Source of the DNA: Pyrenochaeta sp. MPI-SDFR-AT-0127
Lineage: Eukaryota > Ascomycota > Dothideomycetes > Pleosporales > Cucurbitariaceae
Direction of reading: 5' to 3'
DNA length: 64,000 bases
Assembly: GCA_020747015.1 (NCBI GenBank)
Contig: JAGTJM010000002.1
Location: 124,001 to 188,000, forward strand
This document shows positions 1 to 10,909 of the stretch, piece by piece. Position numbers and translations under genes: made by a program. The notes under the pieces are model-generated. The model searched no databases. It was not told the origin of the DNA and saw only the letters and a program-made list of their open reading frames with translations. Each line of letters opens with the position of its first letter. The first letter of the stretch is position 1.

Positions 1-2
1 GT

Positions 3-2060
3 GGCTCCCAGTCGTCGCTGCAGCGCCGCAGAAGCGTATCAAGAGGCAGTGTGAGCCCACCCAGATTCGCCAACACGGCACCCATCCCACAGCGCGAGTT
101 TGGCAACGGAAGCAGTGTTTCAATAGTAAGCCCGCCATTACACCATGAACGACATGACCGACCGCCACCCAGGCTTCGACGGTCTAATTCGGAAGGATCA
201 CTACTCGTCTACCGCACCGGCTCGCTTGCTTCGTCCCTGGGTGACGACACCCGCTTCGAGAGTGTACAAGAACAGGTGAACAGCAGATTAAAGGCAATCC
301 GAGACAGCTGGCAAGATTCGAACTTCAAGCTGCCTAGTCCGTCGTTTCCTAATTTTAGTTTTGGTTCCCGGGAAGATCTCTTCAAAAACAGATCTGGTAG
401 CGTCACGCCCAAAGCTCGTGAATTCGGCGACAGCCCCACACATCGCGTCAGCTTTCGTGCCACCATCCCGTCGTCCATCTCGCATAGTGCGACCACAAAG
501 TCAAAACGGGCTCCGCTGAGAGAGAACACTGCTGACACTGAGCCCTACCCTTTCTTCACGCAAGCCTTGCAAGAGCTAGAGGGAGACTTGGTCATTCTGG
601 GAGGCTATCGAGGCTCCATCCTTCGCTCTGCAGAACCTCCCAACCGTCAGCTGTGGGTGCCTATCAAAGTCGGCTTGAATCTGCGCAAAGTTGATCTTGA
701 GGTTCCTCTAGATCCAGACGCTGATGAACGAATGGAAGAAACCATAATTCCAAGTGGCATGCTCACCCACATTGGACCCGTGGATATCTCGAAGCGTCTC
801 TTCAAGCGTCTGAAAGCGTGCGAAAATGTTAGGACTGGTAAGCTGAGAGTTCACAACTACGGTTACGATTGGCGACTTTCTCCCCATTTCCTGAGCCGAC
901 GGATGATCCAATTTCTCGAGGGCCTTCCCTGCAACCAGCCTGGCGTGTCTGGTGAAAAGCGCGGTGCTATCGTGCTCGCACATTCTCTAGGTGGACTAAT
1001 CACTCGCCATGCTATCAATCAAAGACCAGAACTCGTTGCTGGAGTTGTCTACGCTGGTGTGCCTCAAAGATGTGTTAATATCCTCGGGCCTTTCCGCAAT
1101 GGGGACGATGTTCTCCTTTCGTCTCGTGTGCTCACTGCGCAGGTTAATTTCAGCATCCGTACATCTTACGCTCTGCTACCGTTGGATGGAAAGTGTTTCT
1201 TCAACAAGCATACCAAAGAGGAGTACCCTGTCGATTTCTTTGACGTCAATACTTGGAAGGAGTGCCGCTTGTCGCCGTGTATAGCAGCACCTGTGCCACG
1301 CCCCGAACAACCAAAAGACAGTAGCTTCAGCGTCAGCGGCTTGATGAGCGCAATGTCTCAGGCACTGCCCACCTTTCCGACTCGTAAGGGTAGCTTCAGC
1401 TTAAACAAAATGTCACAGTCGAATGCTCTATGTTCAGGATCTGCTACCAACGACTCAACGAGGGACGTAGTGGACATAGCCCGCGGCACAGGAGACAAGG
1501 TCGCAGAAGGTGGTGCACAAACTGCAGGCATGGAGCCACAGATGGGTCAAGGACATCAGATGGAGACATCAAATCCGCCAAATCCTGCAACAGCTGTCAC
1601 AATTCCGTACGACAAAGCTATAGAGTACTTGACTCGCACTCTTGCAGAGACAAAAGCTTTCAAACAAGAATTGGCACATATCCCAGCGCATACAGCAGCG
1701 AATTCATATCCACCCATCGCCCTTATCTACGGCAAGTCAACACCAACAGTCTATGGTGCCAAGGTCGAAAGTCGTGAAGTCATCAATCGAGCTGATGTAT
1801 ATGACGAACTTGCTTTCGCGAGTGGAGACGGCGTTGTGCTTGCAAAGGCGGCTATGGTTCCAGATGGTTACTCCGTGGTGAAAGGTGGCGTTGTCTCGAG
1901 TGATCGAGGACATGTTACTTTGCTCGGTGATCTCGAGGCCGTTGGACGGTGTCTCCATGCTGTCATTCAAGCAAGACGCAATGGTGTTGGGATGGGCGAA
2001 GCGGGCAAGCAGAAGCCGAGAGGCGATGGTTTGAACATTCAAGCACCGACCGCTACTTGA
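3..2060 (+). CDS. LCAT-like alpha/beta hydrolase, 5' truncated by window edge
   Basis: The frame is already open at base 3, so the true start lies upstream; the first codons seen are Ser/Arg-rich. About 170 disordered residues precede a hydrolase domain beginning with a GGYRGS motif. The nucleophile elbow AHSLGG places the candidate catalytic Ser in the TCT codon at 984-986. A SGDGVV motif and a late DRGHVTLLGD motif (His codon at 1911-1913) fit the catalytic Asp and His. This order resembles the lecithin:cholesterol acyltransferase/lipase-like fold found in fungi. A likely role is acyl transfer or lipid ester hydrolysis, but the substrate cannot be read from sequence. A low-complexity insert (about residues 420-520 counted from base 51) splits the domain before the Asp and His motifs. 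No transmembrane segment is obvious. A member of another alpha/beta hydrolase subfamily is possible. Confidence 0.8.
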   Translation, partial: GSQSSLQRRRSVSRGSVSPPRFANTAPIPQREFGNGSSVSIVSPPLHHERHDRPPPRLRRSNSEGSLLVYRTGSLASSLGDDTRFESVQEQVNSRLKAIRDSWQDSNFKLPSPSFPNFSFGSREDLFKNRSGSVTPKAREFGDSPTHRVSFRATIPSSISHSATTKSKRAPLRENTADTEPYPFFTQALQELEGDLVILGGYRGSILRSAEPPNRQLWVPIKVGLNLRKVDLEVPLDPDADERMEETIIPSGMLTHIGPVDISKRLFKRLKACENVRTGKLRVHNYGYDWRLSPHFLSRRMIQFLEGLPCNQPGVSGEKRGAIVLAHSLGGLITRHAINQRPELVAGVVYAGVPQRCVNILGPFRNGDDVLLSSRVLTAQVNFSIRTSYALLPLDGKCFFNKHTKEEYPVDFFDVNTWKECRLSPCIAAPVPRPEQPKDSSFSVSGLMSAMSQALPTFPTRKGSFSLNKMSQSNALCSGSATNDSTRDVVDIARGTGDKVAEGGAQTAGMEPQMGQGHQMETSNPPNPATAVTIPYDKAIEYLTRTLAETKAFKQELAHIPAHTAANSYPPIALIYGKSTPTVYGAKVESREVINRADVYDELAFASGDGVVLAKAAMVPDGYSVVKGGVVSSDRGHVTLLGDLEAVGRCLHAVIQARRNGVGMGEAGKQKPRGDGLNIQAPTAT

Positions 2061-3308
2061 TAAAAGATTAAAAATGCACCTAGACTTAGATCTTAGAATG
2101 TTCCGTCATGGAAAAGTAAGAAATAGAGACTTCCGACCTTTCATTGTCCTTTTAATGAGAAGCGTATGACGCAGTGCATCTGCCAAGTGACACTGGTGCA
2201 TTCCGATCATAGAGACAGTGGACCTGCACCTCAAAGGTGATGAGCCAAAGTATGCATATTCTCAAGTCTGACATGTTTGCTAGCCCACTCACCATGTATG
2301 ACTTCACTTCACCCGAGCTCACCAAAAACCCAGAGTCGGAAGAGCAATATTTTTTCATCTTTTCCCCTCTCCAATTTCAGACTCGGACGGAAACCTACCC
2401 CCTACCTAGGTTCCGGACTTGGGCCTCCCCCGGACCTCACCGCTTGCGCAAATAAGAATGACCCCGGTTGCCACTGTGCATTCAGACGCCCACGCCTCCG
2501 GCACGCGGATCCAGATAAGCACCGATATGCGCCACGGCAAGACTGCGTATTACTGTAGCAAAGGCCCGCTAGCGAGATGCTGATGTCCGCATTTAGTCTT
2601 GCTTCCCGGACTAATCAGAATATCAGATGGAGATGAAGACGGACTCAGGTCCATGGGCTGTGTCTGTACTGCCTTCATATTGGATATATGTGTACCCCTC
2701 ATAGCATGGCTTTGAGCAGAATGTGAAGCTCGCGTTTTCGTCTGAGGCTCGTTTGGGTTTCTTGGTGTTCGGATTCTGGCTTGTAGGAGTTTCGCTTGTC
2801 TGCACCGTTGCTATGTGCTTCATTCGTTCTTATCGCAGCAGTTATGTCTCGTATGATGCGTTTTCTTTATAATATTGGCTGCGAGCTTGCCGTTTGTGCG
2901 ACTGGCATTTGGTAGGATTGGCCGCACATCTACTCGCTGGCCAGCTTTTGTTTGACGTATCGTAACAGTCATTATGGAAGCTATTGCACATAGTATATAG
3001 CGACTGTCTATCTTCGTTTCTCTTTTGGTCAAAATGTGTCTCATCACCAAGAGCAGATGTTTAGTTGGAGTGGCCTTCTCCTCAGTCAGTACTAACGATA
3101 CACACCTTTTCACACATAAAAATGGTAACCGTAATGCATTAGGCAAACATGCATTGGTGGGAGAATAAAGAATTCAATTGCTGGCAGTAACCAAACTTGA
3201 CAATATGCAACCTATCTCGCTTCTCCACGATTTTCTCTACGACTATGTTGTCTGACTCCCATCATGTAAACAATTGGAAGTCCGCCACTTGAAGCCCACA
3301 TGTGGAAC
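2061..3308. other. Intergenic, no gene seen
   Basis: Short overlapping reading frames only, none longer than about 110 codons and none with a recognisable motif. It holds the 3' flanks of the upstream hydrolase and of the minus-strand cysteine-rich gene, which converge here. Confidence 0.6.
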
Positions 3309-3581
3309 TTAGTCGCAGCAGCAAGACTAATCACGTCTATGTTAGCACTATTGTTCTTCCTTTCTTCCCTTACATAGTAGAATGGCACTCACTAGATCGC
3401 CTTGGCCAGACTTCGAGTTGCTGCAGCATCTCAATTGGTTGCAGGACTCAGGGCTCTTAGCGGAGCAAGTTCCACGTGCAGAGCACTGGCGAGCAACAAG
3501 GGAAGCATCTTCCACGGCTACGCTGGGAGCAGCCACGGCGACGGTGGCGAAAAGAGCGGCGAAGACGATGGAGAAACGCAT
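3309..3581 (-). CDS. Small secreted cysteine-rich protein (two exons)
   Basis: Model: complement of 3393-3581 joined to 3309-3326, with a 66-nt intron (donor GTGAGT; branch GCTAAC; acceptor TTAG). The product is 68 residues. Residues 1-18 form a clear signal peptide ending AVAA, and a short propeptide-like stretch ends at LVAR. The mature part has eight cysteines: RQC, GTC, ESC, RCC and, from exon 2, a C-terminal SCCCD. Without splicing the frame would run into intron sequence and lose the last three cysteines, which supports the splice. Size, secretion signal and cysteine density match the broad class of fungal small secreted proteins, many of which act outside the cell at host or microbe interfaces. 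No specific family is recognised. The gene lies alone beside a long gene-poor stretch. Confidence 0.7.
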
Positions 3582-3695
3582 ATTGATAGTTGGTAGATCG
3601 GAAGATTGGAAGATTGGAAGATTCTTGTATAGTTTGGAAATTAGAAAGTGTGAGATGATGTTGGATGATGGGAGAATATGAGAAGGTACCTACCC

Positions 3696-3703
3696 TTTAT
3701 ATA
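3696..3703 (-). promoter_or_regulatory. TATA-like box of the cysteine-rich gene
   Basis: The minus strand reads TATATAAA here, 115 bp upstream of the ATG at 3581. This is a plausible core promoter spacing for a fungal gene. Confidence 0.45.
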
Positions 3704-6700
3704 CGTTGACTGCTTGCGGGTCCGTGTATTGTCAAAGCAGAGTTCACTTCTGTCTACGTCCTCTATTGCCATTTGCGACCATTTCTGGTCGCCCACGTCT
3801 CAGAAGTCATGTCAGCACCATACCAGAGATTGATTGACGTGGAGTCCAGAGAACACGAGATGAGCACAAGACAGTTCCTTGTGTTTACGCCCACATACTG
3901 CACCACCTGCACAGTCATGTTCTGAGTGGCAGATATCGGACCGTAGTGAGGCCGTAATCGACTGATGCTCGAATCAGTTCGACTTGTCTCTTGTTTGAAA
4001 TGCCCCCTATCGCAGCGGTGCGTAAGGTTCTAGACCTTCCGTGTAGATGATGTGAGACAAGGCCAGGATTTCTCTATATCCCGGTGCTAGGAATGCTTTG
4101 ACATTGATTTAGATCCCCAATTGTTTGAAATATAGATGATATTGCTTTACACGCATATAGCATATCGATTTTAGACTGGGAGGGATAGCAGGGCCAAAAT
4201 CAGATCCGGGGCATTAAGGGACTGCTGTCAAGAACCATATTTCAGCAGCTATGTCTCAACCAAAACTTAGATCAACAGTCTCGACTTAGACAGGACGTCT
4301 CCCGTGTTAAGACCACTTTTGAAGTAATCACTGAGTTAAAGTTACAGAAATGACACGTAGTGGCTATCAAAGATACTCAATGCGTAGAATTAAAGTTTGC
4401 TTCCTGAAACTCAATCTGGATAGTCGCTTAGTGCAGTCTAGAAGCACTGCATTCTTTGAGCATATATACCAATAATGTTTCTTGAACGTAGTTGATACAA
4501 TCTGATCGAGAACTGTTTCCAGATACAGGTCAGAAAGGCCTGTGTTTTGACCACACTGCAATACCTTGCGCAAGCTTACAGAGTGCGTAGATGACAATCC
4601 TTCCAACACCGTTTCAACAGTAGTGGAAAGAATCGAGGCAATGGTTTTACATTGTCTATGACACGACGAGCCGACGAGCGACCCGAAACTCCAACATGTC
4701 AAGGGTTGTTTCCAAGCATGGGTTACTTCCTCCGTGCACATCAAAACTTAATCTCAGTCTTTCTCGCTACTCAGGAAGCTCATTGAATTTACCCATGTGT
4801 GTAGAAACAACGGACCTCGTTATTCGCCGACATTGTATTATCTGCCCCCCCCCCCCTTTCTTTTCTAAAGGCAAGAGCACCACGTCATTCGCGTGTCCGC
4901 TTCATGGCATCTACGAATACGAATTGTAGTCGGCGTTGAATTGCTTTATTACAGTCCTGTCTGATACAATGGTTTCAATCAGCGAGGACCTCACTCAGTG
5001 TGCTGCCCTTATGCTGAAATCACTGCGAGACTCAACTCTGCAGGCCGGCCCATTATTTTTCCTATTTCCAGTGCACTGGGATTTTCGCATTGTTCTTCTC
5101 GGTTTCGGTTTCGAGCTTCTTTGCGGCGACCCTTGACGTCTTTGCTCCTGGATCGTGGCCGGGATTGCCATGTTGTCGTTGTGGGCCTAGAACATTATCG
5201 TCAAGATCCGTCTCCGAATGAATCGCGCAACCCACTCCTTCCAATTAGCTTTCGGAAAGACATAATAGTGTCATAATTGTCGACCCGTGCTAGCCTTTTC
5301 AACGTACGGATTATTTTGATGGCTATTGGGCGTGAGGTTCACACAACGTGTCGTTGTGCAAAAATGGTCTAATGGTAAAACTAGTATCTTTTGCTATTAG
5401 ACAGACTTGTTTTGTTTATACTACGCTATATTACCAACCTCCATGAACGAAAATTCATAGCAAAACATGCGTTCTTGTCTCAAATTCCAAAGAAAACGGC
5501 CCTCACTTATACATGACCCTTTCTTACTTGGGAAACAGTATGTGTTGTGTATGGGACTCTTGCCGTATATTTTCGCGTTATTAGTTTAAACCTTGTTGTT
5601 AAAGGCTCTCTGCAACGATCATACCTGCATCCCATTGTTACCGACGGCCCTCTAATGATTCGGCCCGTTCGTAGATTGGTCCGTCGCGCATGCTTGCCAC
5701 CGAACTCGATAGGTCCGTACTAAAATCCACTGTCTCATAATCAGTCGTACAATCCTTACCTGCTACCTGGGGCTAGATTCCTTCGCGAAATTTGAGCGAT
5801 ATCGCCCGTGGGCAGATAAATGTTACCTTGCATGTTGCATTGCGAAATTTCAGACAGAACGATCGGGTGATCTCGAGTCTGTAGTCAATCTGTATCAAGA
5901 TCGTATTAGTAAATACTGGAATCTCTTCTTACTCATTACTACTGGTGCTAGTTATCATGATCTTGAGGGATCCCCTATTCTGCGCATCCAAGTCGAACAA
6001 GGAAACGCTCATAATCGACTCCAGGATCCCAAGGCATTGCAAGAAATCTGGTCACATTTTTTATACTTGAAGCTTTCAGTAGTTACGCCGCTACAGAGAA
6101 GTCTAATCGAAGTGGATAATTTCCTCGAAGTTTGATACTGCAGGAGCCCATGGTTAGGCTTCAACGTCGATAATGGAATGGTAAGGGTAGAATCGTGCAA
6201 ACGGTTACTATGAAAGAAAGTAATATTTAGTTTGTCTGAACTCATCCCTTGTGGGCTGACAATTCCCGAACAGAAACGCGTGATTTACCATAGTAAAGCT
6301 CCTCAACTTATTGGCATAACATTTGCTCATAAGGAAGATTCAGACCTAACTTTATATAACTCAGCATGGGAATAAATGTATGCCAAGGGGTTGAATGTTA
6401 TATCTTGACGCGAATTACTCTGATGTAGTGGCGAAGGTGACGATTAAGGAAACTTTTGCAGTTGTATAATCCTAGCCAGTGGTCAGGAACCGATAGGAAG
6501 ATCCTGCAACTGACACAACGTATATCACACTGAAAAAATTCAGGATAGCCTTGCTATCTACGAACTAAGGAGCTTTGGACACAACGCAGCTACTTGCTAA
6601 CCTCCCTCAGTGTCTACAGCACAAGCTCATTCTGGAAGAAACGAGGAAGGTTCAAACATAGAACTATCACCGATTCTAATCACGTTCTACTAGCACCAAA

Positions 6701-9558
6701 TTCTGAACACCTCAGGATTGAAAGTGTTTGCCGAGACAGATATCTTCATGGTATGGCGCAATGATATGCCGGTTCAATGAACAGATCGAGAACTGGCGAC
6801 TGGGTCATAGTGATAGATAACGCATGTAGAAATTACATGCATTTGAGAAGATTGAGGTATCAATGAAAGTTAACATTCTAATAACAAGCAATGCGTTATT
6901 CTTAATTCGTAGCCGCCTTCGCCAAACCATTTAGAGACAAGAAACGCGACCGAAATTAAATTTAACCTACAAAAAGCCAGCACACGTCAAACTTGAAATA
7001 TGGCATGAAGGTTGGGCCAGAAGGTACGCAAGATATTCAAGCTACGGCAGAGAGTATTGTATCAAAATTAATATTATGATGGCTTCAAGGAGCCGGTGGA
7101 TGAGTGCTTCTTGGGTCATCATCAGACCTTGCGCGAGCCGCCTCATATGGGAGTGAGACAAGTACAAATATTAGTATCAAGCCCTTTGCCATAAAGATAG
7201 AAGTCCTAAATGCGGTCAGAGCCACAGAGTGGCAGGCACATGTTGTTGCGAACCAGTCGAAAGCATCGAGTCAAACACTATTCTATCCACTTGTTAAAGC
7301 AAGAAATGACCAAGCCCTGCGTAAATCTATCTATGAATGCGCTCAAAAGCAGGAGCTTGTAGCATCGACACCATGCCAGAAAAGTACGCCAGTCGTTTAT
7401 GGCTGCAGAAGTTAGACAGGTAATTGCATATGCAGGTGAAGAAGTCGCAGGAGGGTTGGGAATAGCAGGACGAAAGTTGACAGTAGCGCGCAAAGCTTCA
7501 CTGACAATACAATTCATGGAGTTTAAACTCATCATCAGTATCTTTGACGATACGTGTGGCAAGTTGATGGTGGCATACGCCATCCAAGAACGCTATGGTA
7601 ACACTGGGTTGCGCTGTTGTGCTGTGTCCCCAATGAGACATGAGACAATCCAACGAAAGCATGTGGGGTTTATGAACAACCAGCAGTTGAATTTTAAGAC
7701 CTATGTTGGTTGACGCGTATATGCATGCAATAGAATCACTGTGAGATGTCTTGTGTGGGTCATTATAACCCTCTCAACCCGCATGTGGCCCTTGGCCCCA
7801 AGTTGGTGTTGTTGCACAAAAAAGCCTCAGTGAGCAAGCCAGCGTGCACCATGTTGCTTCCTTGGGCAGATGTGCATTGGGCGGCCACGTTGCTGAAAAT
7901 ATGTTGGGCAAGGACATGAGTGCTGGCCCATCTTCCGATCAAACTTGGTTGACAGTGATTCCTTCAGCGCCCTTAGTATGACCATGATTCCAATTTGTCG
8001 ACATAAATTTCTCTTGTTGACGAGTTATAAGCGTCAGACACGCATTCTATTTGACTTAGTGAAATATCAGGATTATTGATAGATCCATGCTGAGTTCTTG
8101 CTGGCCATACCCTCAATCTGGGCAAAGCCAGCGGTCGGCTTCTCACCTGTATCGAATTCCAAATACAACTTGACCGATCCTTGTACCTTTTCGATCACAC
8201 AAGCCAACAAATCGGAGACATAATATGTTTGTCCACAAAGAACAGTCGTCTCATCGCGTTAGCGCTTTAGCGCTGCAAGCGACGTTGCATCGGGCAGCCA
8301 ATCCCAGCTATGAACATTATTCTACACCTCCTCATTCCTATCAATATCTAACCTTGCATTCCACAAGCATGGGTTGATCGTACAGCGATTCCTCCATTCA
8401 TTGGCGAGTGGCTGGAATAACAAACTTGGATGGCCTGATGTAACAAGAATGGGCGGCTATGACGGATGACAAAACTCGCTAGCTCTTGAAGCGGAAGGCT
8501 TGGCTGAGACATGACGCAGAGGTCGCGATGCGCTTGGACCGCGTAAGCGCCGCGGCAGCCTGCCCCCGCACGATTTTCTTTGCATGTCCCAATGGCGTGG
8601 TGCCAAAGATCGAAGGAAGCGGAAAGTTTCCGTCGGGATGCTTTCCAAGCAATAGGGTCTCGTGGGGCGTTGTGTCTTAGTTGCCGTTTTTCTTATTTTA
8701 CGATGAAGCTGCAGGACGATCGAAAGCCTTCGTCGCTAGCATCGTGTGGATCTCATGAGACACTGAAATATGGTCTCCAATTGGCCCGAAACTCTGGTTG
8801 TACAGATCACTCCTTTAACTCGTCATTATTTTGGACCCGCGGAGCGTATCTACTCAATTTGCATATACCTATGGATACTCGTGGTACGCAGAACAAGTGC
8901 AAGACCATGTTACACGTAAATCACACCGTGTTTCTCTCTGCACCGCTTTTCTCACTAGCCTGCCTTGCATTGCATCAGATATCATTAACCCCTAGCTACC
9001 TGCTTTTGTGAATTCTTCACTCAAGGGCATATTCCAGAATGATATGGCCCAAGTCGTGATCTTCATGGACAATTATTGGTTCAGACCGATATTCTGACCA
9101 CATAGAACCGATCCATGGAAGATTCAATTTCGGCAAGGGGTGGTTCGGGGAGTCATGATAAGCCAGGGATTTATGAGTCTAACCGTTGGCCAAGCAATAT
9201 GTATGTCTGGACAGTGTGCAAATGCGCTTGCATAGTAGTCTCATGTTGCATGCAGAGATATTCCTGGTTGTCTTCGTTCAAAGAGAAAGTTTTGGAGACT
9301 TCGCTCATCACAATGCCCCGCAACTAATTGAGATATTGACATGCCCACAAGATGCTGTGAATCGCCACTATATTGATGACAACTTAGCATTCAAATTCCT
9401 CTCTCGGTAATTTTGGATTATTCTGCAGCGTCTCCAAGGCTACAGCAGTGTCAACAATGAGGTGCACACATTGAGCTCATGGAATCTGTAATGATTATAA
9501 GAAGACACTGAAACCTTATACTGTGAATACATGCAGCAGCTTGACATATGCTGTGTGT

Positions 9559-9566
<8 letters not shown>
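3704..9566. other. Long gene-poor, AT-rich stretch
   Basis: Nearly 6 kb without a convincing gene. Frames are short, scattered on both strands and lack domains. A poly-C tract of 12 occurs at 4845-4856. Parts (about 5,300-7,100) look TA-rich and stop-dense, as in decayed repeats, but no element ends were found by eye. Frames around 7104-7713 (up to 104 codons) were considered as a gene relic without support. Confidence 0.5.

Positions 9567-9610
<44 letters not shown>
9567..9610. repeat. (GA)22 microsatellite
   Basis: An uninterrupted run of about 22 GA dinucleotides, preceded by a short GT-rich run. It lies about 85 bp beyond the stop codon of the minus-strand zinc-finger gene, so probably in or near its 3' untranslated region. 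Confidence 0.95.
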
Positions 9611-9613
<3 letters not shown>

Positions 9614-9694
9614 CAGGCATCCCCAACTCCGCGTGTATCGAAATCCAGCCCAAGTTAATACAGCTGCTTCTTAATATGCAGTTCACATCTCATG

Positions 9695-10909
9695 TTATAG
9701 CTTCGATCGTAGCATTCCCCTATTCTTGTGCTTGTTCAGCTTCGCCTTCAAGCGCCTCAAGAGCTTTCTCTCCTTTGGCCCCAATATGACCTTCAACTCC
9801 TCTAGACTCATCTTGTCATTCCTACCAGCCCGACCACCGCGGCTCAGGTGTGTCCAGTAATGGTCCCTGAGATTATCGCCCCTAGAGAATGCCCTCCTGC
9901 ATTTGGGGACTTTACAAGTGTATTCTCTGGCGGTGCCGTGCACAGTCTTGACATGACGACGTAAGTGTTCGGGGCGCACGAAACGTTGCCGACAGATTCC
10001 CCCGTTTGGGTCCGCTTTGCTGGAGAAAGGGCATAGATAATGTCTCTGATCGGTCTGGTCATAGGGGTCCACAGGTGCGGTCCATTTACCGAGTTTGAGG
10101 ACGGGTGACGTATTTTGGCGGCCTTGGTGCCTGGTATTAGTCGAACAATGAGAGCGCTTGTTTTGGCCACAGTCAGATTCATCTTCGGAATTCGATGAGT
10201 CTGAGTCTGAGTCACTATCTCCTCCATTGACAATTGTGTCGACTATAGTGTTTGGAGAAGACGTAAAAGACGCAGATTTGATGTTGGTGTCGCTGGAGTA
10301 ATGTAGTGGTACTGGATGCGCGAGCAATGTTGTCAACCTGTTCGACAAGGGTGGGAAGCTAGGTTGCAGAGCAGAGATAGAAGGGTTAGTGTAGTTGTTA
10401 CTACCCCAGGAGGAAAGATAGAGCTGTTCAGCCCAAATGCTTACGCCTGAGCCGTTTTGGTGCCAGGCCGTGCCGATATCATCCATCTTCCCGATATCGT
10501 CCATCCAATTGAACTGGCTGATGTGAGCGTCCGAAGTATGAGTTATTCGAGCCTGCTGCATGTATGGCAAGGGAATGCCAGGCTGATTGGAATATGGTTG
10601 TGTCAACTCGCTCTCCGATGGGTTGGTGGAAGAACTGGTGGAAAGCGGGCTGTCACATGAACTGGCGTCCACTACCCAAGGCTCATACATTGTGTCCACA
10701 CTCTCTGCAGCTTGTGAAATTGAGTAGCCGTGAGGCAAGCTGTGAAAGGGTAGGTTCTCGTTGAACGATCCTTGACAAATTTTGGGGCCTATGGAACCAT
10801 AGGGATTGCAATGGTCCGGGTTACCTGGCTCTGGACTCAACATACTGGGGAAGGGACTTGAATTGAATGAATAAGCGACTTGATCTTCCATTTTCGTTTC
10901 AGACGGCAT
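9695..10909 (-). CDS. C2H2 zinc-finger transcription factor, BrlA-like
   Basis: Single exon of 404 codons when started at the ATG at 10909; the open frame extends 11 codons further to a TTG only. The N-terminal two thirds are low-complexity and Ser/Asn/Pro-rich, with an acidic DSDSDSSNSEDESD stretch. Two C2H2 fingers lie near the C-terminus: one with a long spacer between its cysteines ending RPEHLRRHVKTVH, the other CKVPKCRRAFSRGDNLRDHY. A basic tail of Lys/Arg/Leu-rich helices follows. This two-finger C-terminal arrangement resembles BrlA-type and related ascomycete developmental regulators. Nuclear DNA binding is expected. Which pathway it controls cannot be told here, and orthology to BrlA itself is not established. 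It stands alone between gene-poor regions. Confidence 0.75.
   Translation of the reverse strand: MPSETKMEDQVAYSFNSSPFPSMLSPEPGNPDHCNPYGSIGPKICQGSFNENLPFHSLPHGYSISQAAESVDTMYEPWVVDASSCDSPLSTSSSTNPSESELTQPYSNQPGIPLPYMQQARITHTSDAHISQFNWMDDIGKMDDIGTAWHQNGSGVSIWAEQLYLSSWGSNNYTNPSISALQPSFPPLSNRLTTLLAHPVPLHYSSDTNIKSASFTSSPNTIVDTIVNGGDSDSDSDSSNSEDESDCGQNKRSHCSTNTRHQGRQNTSPVLKLGKWTAPVDPYDQTDQRHYLCPFSSKADPNGGICRQRFVRPEHLRRHVKTVHGTAREYTCKVPKCRRAFSRGDNLRDHYWTHLSRGGRAGRNDKMSLEELKVILGPKERKLLRRLKAKLNKHKNRGMLRSKL

Noticed and set aside
7104..7713. Two overlapping frames of about 100 codons suggesting a small gene
   Set aside because: No credible joining intron, no signal peptide, no recognisable family.
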